Below, piece by piece: positions 18,124 through 26,835 of a stretch of DNA of 64,000 nt. The DNA is taken from NCBI GenBank assembly GCA_011772495.1, contig WVZL01000009.1, positions 48,579-112,578 of the forward strand. The letters run 5' to 3'. Source of the stretch: Candidatus Aminicenantota bacterium (GTDB lineage Bacteria; Acidobacteriota; Aminicenantia; Aminicenantales; Aminicenantaceae). The notes below the pieces were generated by a model. It was not told the origin of the DNA and did no database searches. It worked only from the letters and a program-made list of their open reading frames with translations. How positions within the stretch are numbered: position 1 is the first letter of the stretch; every line of letters starts with the position of its first letter. The position numbers and the translations under genes were made by a program.

Positions 18124-19779
18124 GTGGCTGCCTCCCTGCCCAAAAAAATTCTAGGAGCTTCAGTAGGACATTGCGTTCATTTGGCTGGAATCCTGAATTT
18201 CTTGAAATTGGCTGAGCGTTCCGGCTATGAAACGCTGACCTTGGGTCCTTCGGTTTCCTTAGAGAGGCTAGCTGAAGGAATAAAGACCCACAACCCAGAC
18301 ATCGTAGCGATCAGTTATCGGTTGACTCCAGAAGTACTGGATAAATTGTTATCCTCTTTGGAGGCAGTTATTGAGAAGAACAGGTGGCAGGATAAGACTT
18401 TCGTGTTTGGCGGAACACCACCGGCAGCCGAAGTCGCAGCCAAGAGCGGCCTTTTTGAGGCTGTTTTCAGCGGGCTAGAACCCAGAGAGAAAATAGTTGC
18501 CTTCCTTAAAGGGAAGATTGAGGAGGCCCGGCCAAAGGAGATTCCGCCCCAAAATCTTGTTGACCGAATCCAATACAAGGCTCCGTATCCACTCCTTCGC
18601 CACCATTTTGGGCTCCCCACACTGAAAGAGACAGTCAAGGGAGCCAAGGAATTAGCCCTTTCTGAAGCGATAGACGTCATTTCTATCGGACCTGACCAGA
18701 ATGCTCAAGAAAGCTTTTTCCGGCCCGAGGAAATGAAGAAAGGACAGGATGGAGCTGGCGGAGTCCCTTTGAGAAAATCTGAAGACCTTGGAGCCATTCA
18801 TGATGCCACCCGCTGCGGCAATTATCCGCTTCTTCGTTGTTACTCTGGGACAAGAGACCTGATCAAGTGGGCCGAGATGTCTTTGAAAACGATAAATATT
18901 GCTTGGGGAGCGATTCCTCTCTTCTGGTACAACCATCTGGATGGCCGCTCAGAGCGATCGCCTTCAGAGTCTATTGCCGAAAACCAGGAAGCTATGAGGT
19001 GGTATGCCGAGCATAAAATTCCTCTGGAAGCCAATGAAGCTCACCACTGGAGCCTGCGGGAGGCTCCTGATACCATAGCTGTGGCGGCAGCCTTTCTGGC
19101 GGCCTACAACGCCAAAAAAGCGGGAATAACTCACTATGTTTCCCAATACATGTTCAATTCCCCGAGCCGCACGTCACCTCTAATGGACCTAGCAAAGATG
19201 ATGGCCAAGATAGAGCTCATCGAATCACTGCACGATCAAGCTTTTGTGACCATTCGACAGACAAGAACCGGCTTAGCCAGTCTATCGCCAGACCCAGATG
19301 TGGCTAAGGGAGAGCTCTCTTCTTCTTCGTTGTTTCAACTGGCCTTAGAGCCGAAAATCGTGCATGTTGTTGGTTTTTGTGAAGGAGATCATGCTGCTCT
19401 TCCTTCTGAAATCATCGAGAGCGCCAAAATCATCCAAGGTGTTATCAAAAATTGCACCCTCGGCACTCCTCGATTATTGGAGGATTCTCGTCTGATAAAG
19501 AGAAAGGAAGAACTTGTCGCCGAAGCAAAATATCTTCTTCAGTCTATAAAAGAATTAGCCTCTGAAGAAGTCGAAGACCCCTGGACTGATTCCCACAATC
19601 TTGCTCAAGCTGTTAAGATAGGGCTGCTGGACGCGCCCCATCTTTGCGGAAATCCTTATGCAGCCGGTAAGGTCACCACTCAACTCAAAGACGGCACTAG
19701 CGTAGCGGTCGATCCTGAGTCGGGGAAAACTTTAAGCGAAAAAGAACGAATCTCCAGTCTCTTAGGCTCTTCAGATTAA
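18124..19779 (+). CDS. B12-binding-fold protein with a TIM-barrel-like domain
   Basis: A 551-residue cytosolic protein. Residues 7-130 look like a cobalamin-binding Rossmann domain: ASVGHCVHLAG matches DxHxxG with Cys17 in place of Asp and His19 kept, SYRL matches the SxL site and FVFGG the GG site. Residues 150-480 contain conserved-looking blocks (TRCGNYPLLRCYSGTRD, WYNHLDGRS, ANEAHHW) of a likely barrel as in methylaspartate-type mutases; this is a weak analogy. The GTG start has GGAG nine bases upstream. Coupling to the opine-dehydrogenase-like gene suggests a joint amino-acid pathway. A specific reaction cannot be assigned. Confidence 0.65.
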   Translation: MAASLPKKILGASVGHCVHLAGILNFLKLAERSGYETLTLGPSVSLERLAEGIKTHNPDIVAISYRLTPEVLDKLLSSLEAVIEKNRWQDKTFVFGGTPPAAEVAAKSGLFEAVFSGLEPREKIVAFLKGKIEEARPKEIPPQNLVDRIQYKAPYPLLRHHFGLPTLKETVKGAKELALSEAIDVISIGPDQNAQESFFRPEEMKKGQDGAGGVPLRKSEDLGAIHDATRCGNYPLLRCYSGTRDLIKWAEMSLKTINIAWGAIPLFWYNHLDGRSERSPSESIAENQEAMRWYAEHKIPLEANEAHHWSLREAPDTIAVAAAFLAAYNAKKAGITHYVSQYMFNSPSRTSPLMDLAKMMAKIELIESLHDQAFVTIRQTRTGLASLSPDPDVAKGELSSSSLFQLALEPKIVHVVGFCEGDHAALPSEIIESAKIIQGVIKNCTLGTPRLLEDSRLIKRKEELVAEAKYLLQSIKELASEEVEDPWTDSHNLAQAVKIGLLDAPHLCGNPYAAGKVTTQLKDGTSVAVDPESGKTLSEKERISSLLGSSD

Positions 19780-19920
19780 AAAGCTTTCCCTAAAATCGCT
19801 TCTATTTGCTTGTTCGTAGCTAGACCGAGGTCTGTACAACCTTTTACTTCCCTGCACTCACTACCAGGAATTTTTTCCTTTAGAGTCCAGAACTTAAAGG
19901 TTCTTTGGCTTACTGTATCT

Positions 19921-20367
19921 TTATTTCTTTAGTTCTAGAAGCTCTTCGAGGATTTCGACAGAATCCTTGACAAATTTTGTGCAACAGGAGTTGAATACAT
20001 CGGCTTCCTTGGCTTTCTCATAGTCTTCTAAATTGCTGAGGTTGTAGCCGATGAGCTCGGTACATCTTAAAGAGCCGTGCCTGGATTTGAATCTTGCTGC
20101 GAATTCCTGGGATAGCGCATAGGTTTTTTCTTTGGCCTCTATGTCTTCATCTTTGACCATTCCATGTTTTAATCCGATAACCATCAAAGCGCCGGTCATG
20201 GCTCCGCATAACTCATCCAGGTGAGCGATTCCTCCTCCGAAAGAGGTGGCAATCTTCAAGGCCATCTCGCGCTCAAGGCCAAGCTCTGGCGCAAAGACAG
20301 AGAACACTGATTGGGCACAGTTGAAATTTCCGCTGAAAGAGCGGAGGGCCTCTTCTGCTTTATTCAT
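19921..20367 (-). CDS. C_GCAxxG_C_C family protein
   Basis: A 148-residue soluble protein with the defining cysteines: FNCAQSVF near residue 19, LCGAMTGALMVIGL in the middle, CTELIGYNL and CC near the C-terminus. Members are thought to be redox or metal-cofactor proteins; the name describes the motif. The ATG has AAAGGAG at good spacing. It is monocistronic, between the B12-fold gene (convergent) and the large membrane protein gene. Confidence 0.88.
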   Translation of the reverse strand: MNKAEEALRSFSGNFNCAQSVFSVFAPELGLEREMALKIATSFGGGIAHLDELCGAMTGALMVIGLKHGMVKDEDIEAKEKTYALSQEFAARFKSRHGSLRCTELIGYNLSNLEDYEKAKEADVFNSCCTKFVKDSVEILEELLELKK

Positions 20368-20433
20368 GAATCTCCTTTCAAGATTAAATGAATAGGAAAA
20401 ATATCATGGTGTGTTGAATCTCTTAGAAATTTA

Positions 20434-22158
20434 TTAGGTCTGCAACCTATTCTTTTTTTCCTCCTCAAGTTTTTTTAAAAATCTCAGAGTCTCCCTTGTA
20501 GGAAAGAGTCGGTAGTCTTTTTCTAGCAACTCAGAAGCTTTTTCATAGTTCTCTATTAACATATAAAATATGGCAGAATGAAACAGGACTAAATGATTTT
20601 CGGGAAATAGATCCAACATTTCTGTGACTATCTTCTCTCCATCTGAGATTTTATCCTGAAAAGCAAGGAAATTGGCATAAGTGAAATAGTAATGTTGAGA
20701 TTGATGCCTTCGTATTTCCCTTAATTTATTGAAGTATTTTTCTGCCTTTTCGAAATCTTTTTTAAAAGTATAATACTGAGCCAGATCTTCATAGATCTTC
20801 GATTCATACTTCTTGTAGAAAGGATGCTCTTTTTGAGAAAAAATATGATTAAATACATTCATTGCCTTATTTTCGTCAAGAGGAAGATAAGTGACTCCTA
20901 TGTTGAATCGGGCGATCAAGTCTTCTCGTTCGATATTCTTGAAACTGAGCCAGAAATCAGTCTCATTATTCCCGAAGACTTTATTTTTTGGATAGATCTC
21001 TCCAGCGTAAAGAGCACATAACAGGGCAACAACAGCGATTGGAATAGCTTTAATCTTTATTTTTTTAAAGAGTATAAAGACCAGATAAGACAGAAAAAGA
21101 GCTGAGGGAAGATAAAGAAAACGCCAAGCAATGAAGGTGACTGTGGAAGAGAAGAAAATGATGACTACAGAAGGCAGGAGGAGGAGATAAAAGGAAAAAA
21201 GGGCGAGACCGTTCTGGGGATTTTTTAATTTTTTTATCAAGATCAGTATCGCAGAGGCAAAGAATAGAAGAGTCGATATCCCTCCCAGGATTTGATAAAA
21301 AGTATTTTGAAAAACCTGGTAGGAATCTATAGTGAAGCTTAGATTAAAAGGCAATACAAGTCTGAAAAAATAAAACCCGATTGTGGAAAGAAAATCGATG
21401 AATGTCCTTCCAGAATAAACAATAGCTCTTGAGCCTAGAGCAAGACTTCTCAAAATCAACCAGACAAGAAAGCTCAGAACATAAGGAGTGGTTAGAATAA
21501 CAGTATCTTTGAATTTGGGTTCTCTCAGATAAATAATGAAAAAATAGATCACGATTAAAAAGATATTGCTTTCTTTAGAAAGTAGCGAGAAAAAGTATAG
21601 ACAAGAGGAAAGGGCTAATAGAACATAGTTTTTTCTTTTTAAAAATTTAATGAAAAACAACACAGATAGTGAGGCAAAAAGAAAGGAGAGTAAATCTGTT
21701 CTTCCCGAAATCCAGGAGACATTTTCAAAATGAAAAGGAAATAAAGAAAACAGCAGAGAACTTAAGAATGAGGCCATTCTACTAAAACCTATATTGAGAA
21801 GAAGGAAATACAAGATTATGGTATTGATCATGTGGAGGAGAATATTTGTGAGATGGAATCCGGCTGGATTAAAACCCCAAATCTTTAGGTCAAGCCAGTA
21901 GGAAAGAGAAGAAAAAGGTCGGTAAAACTGCCTCGAGCGGTCCAGGCGGATACTGTTCTCGTCCATACCTGAAAGTCCACCGAAGGGAGTGACCAAGAGA
22001 TTCTGGAGGAAATGAGGCGCCAGTATGTAGGGATTGTCGCTGATGAAGTATTTATCATCCCAGAGGAAGTCTCCGTCCATGGAGGGGAGAAAAACAGCGA
22101 GATTAACAGTGATTAGCACCAAAAGAATAACAAAGTTTAGTCTTTGTGGCTGTTTCAA
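20434..22158 (-). CDS. Polytopic membrane protein with C-terminal TPR-like tail
   Basis: A 574-residue protein. Roughly residues 8-390 hold about ten hydrophobic segments; the early loop DGDFLWDDKYFISDNPYI resembles the first lumenal/periplasmic loop of GT-C glycosyltransferases such as the TMTC/O-mannosyltransferase group, where a DD pair binds metal and lipid-linked sugar. Residues 410-570 are helical with TPR-like spacing. Transfer of a sugar to exported proteins is a reasonable guess. The start appears to be TTG; an ATG just upstream hits an immediate stop. Confidence 0.65.
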   Translation of the reverse strand: MKQPQRLNFVILLVLITVNLAVFLPSMDGDFLWDDKYFISDNPYILAPHFLQNLLVTPFGGLSGMDENSIRLDRSRQFYRPFSSLSYWLDLKIWGFNPAGFHLTNILLHMINTIILYFLLLNIGFSRMASFLSSLLFSLFPFHFENVSWISGRTDLLSFLFASLSVLFFIKFLKRKNYVLLALSSCLYFFSLLSKESNIFLIVIYFFIIYLREPKFKDTVILTTPYVLSFLVWLILRSLALGSRAIVYSGRTFIDFLSTIGFYFFRLVLPFNLSFTIDSYQVFQNTFYQILGGISTLLFFASAILILIKKLKNPQNGLALFSFYLLLLPSVVIIFFSSTVTFIAWRFLYLPSALFLSYLVFILFKKIKIKAIPIAVVALLCALYAGEIYPKNKVFGNNETDFWLSFKNIEREDLIARFNIGVTYLPLDENKAMNVFNHIFSQKEHPFYKKYESKIYEDLAQYYTFKKDFEKAEKYFNKLREIRRHQSQHYYFTYANFLAFQDKISDGEKIVTEMLDLFPENHLVLFHSAIFYMLIENYEKASELLEKDYRLFPTRETLRFLKKLEEEKKNRLQT

Positions 22159-22285
22159 TTTTTCTTCACTGTTTCATTTACTCTAATTAATTTGCTCTAA
22201 ATTTACAAGAAGTGCTTTAATAATTTGACTCTTTTCTGAATAATTGATATTCTTTTGCCAAATTAGCGAGGAAATTTTGGCCTAT

Positions 22286-22411
22286 ATGAAATGCCCTCGG
22301 TGTGATATGGGTTATCCTGCTGACAGCATTTTTTGCAACGAGACAGAGGCAAGGAGTTACCTTTTAGGCTTAAATTTCAAAACCTTCCTGAGGAAAATGG
22401 GTTTTAAATAA
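22286..22411 (+). CDS. 41-residue zinc-ribbon-like ORF
   Basis: The ATG at 22286 opens a 41-codon frame beginning MKCPRCDMGYPADSIFC. This matches the opening knuckle of bacterial zinc ribbons (CPxC...P.DS.FCxxC), but the last Cys of the usual CxxC pair is missing (CNET). Its TAA stop overlaps the ATG of the metalloprotease-TPR gene by one base (TAATG), the arrangement of translationally coupled genes. It could be a real regulator-like microprotein or the detached remnant of a zinc-ribbon fusion. The ribosome site (GAGG) is rather distant. Confidence 0.4.
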   Translation: MKCPRCDMGYPADSIFCNETEARSYLLGLNFKTFLRKMGFK

Positions 22412-24348
22412 TGATCGGCAAGCCTATATTAAAAAAGCTTATTCTCTCCTTTATCACCCTTTTAATTTTTGGAATCGGATTCCCTCAAAATCATAACATT
22501 AGAACAGTGGATCTCAAGATAGCGGTCGATGAAGAATACAGAAGCAATAAAATGTGGCGTTTGCAGATCAAGCGCTTAATCATCGATTCTTCCCAAGAGT
22601 TTGAAACAAGATTCGGTATCAGGTTTAGAATCAGGAGTTTTGTGTTCTGGTTTTCGGACAACTCCCGTAGCTCTTTGTTAGGGTTGCTGAATGATTTGAG
22701 AAGAAAAATCCCCCAGGGCGCCTGCGATGTTGTGTTGGGATTTACATCTCAACCTCATATGGACCAAGACCTATCTGGGGCAGCTGCCTATCTTAATGGT
22801 TATATAGTGGTTAAAGAGCTCGGAACAGAATTAGCCATGATAAGAATATTGAAACATGAATTCTGCCATCTCTTCGGAGCCATCGACCTCAAAGAGATAG
22901 GTTCGATCATGGAATGCGAAAATCCAGGGAGGGAATTTGATGAATTTACTACCCGAATTATCCGATTGAATAAGTACAGAAATTTTAATCCTTCTCTTTT
23001 CCCCTTATCTGAAGACAAATGGGAAGAAGCCATCTTTCTTTATGACCAGAGAAAGAAATTGAATCGAGCCGAGCTCGAGAATCACATCTTATTGGCTCTT
23101 ATTCACTTGGAAAAGAAAGACTACAATTTGGTGATCAAAGAATGCAAACAAGCCATGAAGATTGAACCTGATTATCCAGAGATTCATAATATCATGGGTA
23201 TTGCCTACCGAAGGAAAGGGCAGGTTGAGCGGGCCATAAAGGAGTATAAGAAAGCTCTTCGCTCTCAAGCAGACATTCCTGAAATTCATTTCAACTTGGG
23301 GATTGCCTACATGAAAAAAGGGATGATCGATGAAGCGATGCAGGAGTATCATAAATCCATTGAGCTCAATCCTTATTATGCTAAGGCCTATTCCAACCTC
23401 GGCTACATTTATCTTCAAAGGGAAATGATTGATCAAGCTATTCGTGAGTGTCAGAGAGCGTTGGGCATTTTTCCTCGGCTGGCTGAGGCACTCTCTACTC
23501 TGGGTGGAGCCCTTATCCTTAAAGACAAGTTTGCGGAGGCAGAGGCGGTTTCCCGGATGGCTTTAGAGATTAATCCGAAGCTTTCAGACGCCCACAATAA
23601 TATGGGAAATATCTATATGATTAAGAAAAAGACCGACCTGGCCATCCAGGAGTATCTCCGAGCTTTAGAAATAAGGCCTGAATTTCCGGAAGCACATTAT
23701 AATCTTGGCCGAGCTTATTTAGTTAAAGGAAACCTCAACCTTGCGATCAAGGAGTCTAAAGAAGCGATTCGGTTAAGGCCAAAATATCATAAAGCCTATA
23801 CCAACCTGGCTTCTGCTTATCTGGAAAAGGGAATGGTCCAAGAAACCATTAAAGAATGCCATAAAGCCCTGGAGATCAAACCTGACTATGCGAGTGCTTA
23901 TGCTAATCTGGGCTACGCTTATTTTAGAAAAGAAATGCTTGAAGAATCCGAGGCTGCCTGTCAGAAGGCTCTGGCCTTGGAGCCAGATCATGCGGAAGCG
24001 CACAATCTTTTAGGCATCTTGCTTAATGGGAAAGAGAAAAACAAAGAAGCGGAATGGGAATTCCTGCAAGCCTTGAAATATAAATCGGATTACTTGGAAG
24101 CTCACTTTAATCTAGCCAATCTATATTTTATGCGGAATCGACTTTCTGAGGCCGGCTCTCAATACAAGAAGGTTATCGAAATAAATCCAGATTTTGCGGA
24201 TGGACATAACAATTTGGGAGTAGTGTATTTTTATTTGGAGAAATACGCCTTGGCCTGGGAACATCTGAAAAAAGCGGAGGAGCTAGGATTGGAAGTCCAT
24301 CCTGATTTCAAGAAAAAATTACAAAAAAAACTAGGAAATACCTACTAG
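22411..24348 (+). CDS. Metzincin-like metalloprotease fused to TPR repeats
   Basis: A 645-residue protein with a hydrophobic signal or anchor (residues 7-25). Residues 35-200 form a small protease-like domain with HEFCHLFGAID (His149, Glu150, His153, Asp159: HExxHxxGxxD) and a Met-turn candidate at Met167 (GSIMEC), features of metzincin zinc proteases such as matrixins. From about residue 220 to the end there are about twelve TPR units (AHxNLGxxYxxKGxxxxAIxEYxKALxIxP). The TPR array probably binds a partner or substrate in the periplasm. It is coupled to the small zinc-ribbon ORF upstream. Confidence 0.8.
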   Translation: MIGKPILKKLILSFITLLIFGIGFPQNHNIRTVDLKIAVDEEYRSNKMWRLQIKRLIIDSSQEFETRFGIRFRIRSFVFWFSDNSRSSLLGLLNDLRRKIPQGACDVVLGFTSQPHMDQDLSGAAAYLNGYIVVKELGTELAMIRILKHEFCHLFGAIDLKEIGSIMECENPGREFDEFTTRIIRLNKYRNFNPSLFPLSEDKWEEAIFLYDQRKKLNRAELENHILLALIHLEKKDYNLVIKECKQAMKIEPDYPEIHNIMGIAYRRKGQVERAIKEYKKALRSQADIPEIHFNLGIAYMKKGMIDEAMQEYHKSIELNPYYAKAYSNLGYIYLQREMIDQAIRECQRALGIFPRLAEALSTLGGALILKDKFAEAEAVSRMALEINPKLSDAHNNMGNIYMIKKKTDLAIQEYLRALEIRPEFPEAHYNLGRAYLVKGNLNLAIKESKEAIRLRPKYHKAYTNLASAYLEKGMVQETIKECHKALEIKPDYASAYANLGYAYFRKEMLEESEAACQKALALEPDHAEAHNLLGILLNGKEKNKEAEWEFLQALKYKSDYLEAHFNLANLYFMRNRLSEAGSQYKKVIEINPDFADGHNNLGVVYFYLEKYALAWEHLKKAEELGLEVHPDFKKKLQKKLGNTY

Positions 24349-24413
24349 CTTTAGTTTAGACATCCTTTAGTCAGGATCTATTTATTTTCTAGAGAAAGGG
24401 GAGGAGTCCAATA

Positions 24414-24489
24414 GGGGACGGTTCTATTTTCTATTCTTATCTATGTCTCATGGTACTAGGCTTTCTATTTTAAAAATAGAACCGTCCCC
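24414..24489. repeat. REP/MITE-like inverted repeat, copy 1
   Basis: A perfect 17 bp inverted repeat: GGGGACGGTTCTATTTT at 24414-24430 and its complement at 24473-24489, separated by 42 bp. It lies between two plus-strand genes. The same core recurs at about 31.8 and 41.6 kb. Confidence 0.85.
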
Positions 24490-24550
24490 ATCTCTATTTA
24501 TTGAAGAATCTTTAATAATTTTCTCTTGATTATGATATCCTGTTTAATCT

Positions 24551-25555
24551 ATGAAAGTAGAAAGAATGACTTCGCTGGATGCTCTGGAGAGAGCGCAAGA
24601 AGAATGGGATGATTTTTTATTTTCCTCAGAACATAAGTGCATTTTTTTAACCAATGAGTGGTTTGTTTCCTGGTGGAAGAGCTTCTCCGAGGATAATTCT
24701 TTTGAAATACTCATATTCACCGACGAGAATAAAGATATCGCTGGTATTGCTCCTTTCATGATCAAAGACAAGAACATAAGATTCATCGCTAATCAAGAAG
24801 TCAGTGACTATTGTGATTTTATTACCAAGAAAGAGAAAAGAAGCGAATTCTATGAAAATCTGTTGGGATATTTAAAGACGAATTATTCACAGATGGAAGG
24901 AGTAGAGCTCATCAATGTCCACCAATCATCGCCTACCTTAAGCTTTCTCCCTGAATTGGCTAATAGCCATGGATTTTCTTGCGCCTGCCAAGAGATAGAG
25001 GTGGCTCCTGTTCTGAGCCTTCCTGCTTCTTATGAAAGCTATTTGGACCTGCTGGGCAAGAAGAACCGCCATGAGCTAAGGCGTAAATTGAAAAGAATAG
25101 AATCCTTAGACAAGATAAGAGTTCTCAAAGTCACCGATCCTCAAGAATTAAGAATTCATACAGAAGCCTTTATCAAGCTTCATCAGAATAGTACTTCCTC
25201 CAAAGAAAAATTCTGGCAGAAGGAAGGAATGACCGGTTTTTTCCGAGAATTGATCTACCGCTTCTCCCTTAAAGGTTGGATTGAACTCCGCGTATTGCTT
25301 TATGGGAAGAAAGCTATTGCTGCCCTCTTGAATTTTTCTTTTTTTGACAGCCTTTATTTTTATAATTCTACCTTTGATAAAGAATATGCTTGGTACAGTC
25401 CAGGTCTGTTTCTTTTTCATCAATCTCTGAGGGAGGCTATCCAGGAGCAAAAGAAACAAGCTGATTTTTTAAGAGGAGACGAGAAATATAAATACAGTCT
25501 CGGAGCCCAGGATAATAAAATATTTCAAATATTTTTGAGAGCGAATCGAAGATGA
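24551..25555 (+). CDS. GNAT/CelD-BcsL-type acyltransferase
   Basis: A 334-residue soluble protein of the FemAB/CelD-type GNAT group. N-terminal residues contain FLTNEWFVSWWKSF, a hallmark of these proteins, and the C-terminal GNAT core shows KKNRHELRRKLKRIE and AALLNFSFFDSLYFYNSTFDKEYAWYSPG...L (acetyl-CoA pocket and YxxxxSPG motif). It likely acylates an amino group on a sugar or peptide. Its stop overlaps the next gene's ATG by four bases (ATGA), so it is coupled to the glycosyltransferase. Confidence 0.8.
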   Translation: MKVERMTSLDALERAQEEWDDFLFSSEHKCIFLTNEWFVSWWKSFSEDNSFEILIFTDENKDIAGIAPFMIKDKNIRFIANQEVSDYCDFITKKEKRSEFYENLLGYLKTNYSQMEGVELINVHQSSPTLSFLPELANSHGFSCACQEIEVAPVLSLPASYESYLDLLGKKNRHELRRKLKRIESLDKIRVLKVTDPQELRIHTEAFIKLHQNSTSSKEKFWQKEGMTGFFRELIYRFSLKGWIELRVLLYGKKAIAALLNFSFFDSLYFYNSTFDKEYAWYSPGLFLFHQSLREAIQEQKKQADFLRGDEKYKYSLGAQDNKIFQIFLRANRR

Positions 25556-26835
25556 ATATATGTGCGATTAGTTTTCACTGCTGTCCTTTTTCCCTCTTAG
25601 GAGGAGATGGGACGGGCGGGATGAACGTCTACCTGCGAGAAATGAGCGCAGCCATGACGAATTTTCCTGAAGTCAAAATGGATATCTTTACCCGTGTCCA
25701 AAACCCGAAAATAAAAGGAATCAGAGATATTTCTCCCAAGGTTCGAGTCATCCATTTAAAAGGAGGCCCTGAACATCCGGTGGACCGGAAAACTCTGTGC
25801 GATTTCCTCCCTGAATTTTCCAGAAATCTAGAGGAATTTATTATACCCTACCAGCGCTCCTATGATCTTGTTTACAGTCATTACTGGCTTTCCGGGCTTG
25901 TAGGAGAAGAAATAAGAAATAATTTCAGTATTCCCCTCATCCATATCTTTCATACTTTAGCCTTTTCAAAGCAGAGAGCAGCTAAAGAAAATTATGAGGA
26001 ACACCGGAACAGGCTCGGGGCGGAGGAACATCTGGCTCATGTTTCAGAAGCTATAATTTCGTCTTCAGAGCATGAAAAACAGAGCTTGATCAAGGAGTAC
26101 GGGATTCCTTCTTCAAAGCTAAGAGTCATCTATCCTGGAGTAAATAAGGGGCTTTTCTATCCTCTTGGCCAGGAAGATGTCCGGCGGGAACTAGGGTTTA
26201 GAGAAGAGGATAAAATCGTCTTGTATGTCGGTCGAATCGAGCCGGTAAAAGGGCTCCTTTCCCTAATTGAAGCCCTGGAGTCGTTAAGAAAAAAGGCTCC
26301 TTTCTTAAGCAGTCAGCTCAAATTGATAGTGGTGGGAGGAGGAACAAAATCTTCAGATCATCCGAAAAATAAAGAAATCAACCGGATTCAAAAAGCAATT
26401 GCAGAGAAAAATTTATGGAATGACGTTTTTTTCCTGGGCTCCAAGAGACAAAATCAGCTTAAAAAATATTATTCAGCCGCAGATGTTCTGGTGATGCCTT
26501 CATTGTATGAATCTTTTGGCTTGGTCGTGGTTGAAGCTCTTGCCTGTGGAACCCCAGTCATCGCCTCCCGAATCGGTGAGATGATGAATATCATCAAAGA
26601 GGGCAAGAATGGTTCTTATTTTAATGTGGATGACCCTTCATCGTTATCATTAAGTTTAAATCATTTTTTCTCGCAAAAAAGCAGTCTATGGAGGGCAGAA
26701 AAAATAAGGCAAGATATTATCAGCAGATTTTTATGGGAAACGACCGCCAAGGAGACCTATGGTATTTTCAAGGCCATAGTCGGTCGGTCGACTACCAGAA
26801 GATCTCAACCCGATAAAAGCCCTCGCCCAGCGTGA
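25552..26835 (+). CDS. Family 4 glycosyltransferase, MshA-like
   Basis: A 427-residue GT-B enzyme. The N-terminus (ISFHCCPFS...GDGTGGMNVYLREMSAAM) and YDLVYSHYWLSGLVG strongly recall MshA/sucrose-phosphate-synthase-type transferases. The C-terminal domain has YVGRIEPVKG and the donor-site motif PSLYESFGLVVVEALACGTPVI. MshA joins GlcNAc to inositol-phosphate in mycothiol synthesis; the substrate here is unknown. It overlaps the upstream acyltransferase by four bases, and its last 44 bases overlap the 3' end of the convergent PIG-L gene. Confidence 0.87.
   Translation: MNICAISFHCCPFSLLGGDGTGGMNVYLREMSAAMTNFPEVKMDIFTRVQNPKIKGIRDISPKVRVIHLKGGPEHPVDRKTLCDFLPEFSRNLEEFIIPYQRSYDLVYSHYWLSGLVGEEIRNNFSIPLIHIFHTLAFSKQRAAKENYEEHRNRLGAEEHLAHVSEAIISSSEHEKQSLIKEYGIPSSKLRVIYPGVNKGLFYPLGQEDVRRELGFREEDKIVLYVGRIEPVKGLLSLIEALESLRKKAPFLSSQLKLIVVGGGTKSSDHPKNKEINRIQKAIAEKNLWNDVFFLGSKRQNQLKKYYSAADVLVMPSLYESFGLVVVEALACGTPVIASRIGEMMNIIKEGKNGSYFNVDDPSSLSLSLNHFFSQKSSLWRAEKIRQDIISRFLWETTAKETYGIFKAIVGRSTTRRSQPDKSPRPA

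Noticed and set aside
22800-24003. Minus-strand frames opposite the TPR gene
   Set aside because: Repeated hydrophobic-looking shadow of TPR units with no independent signals.
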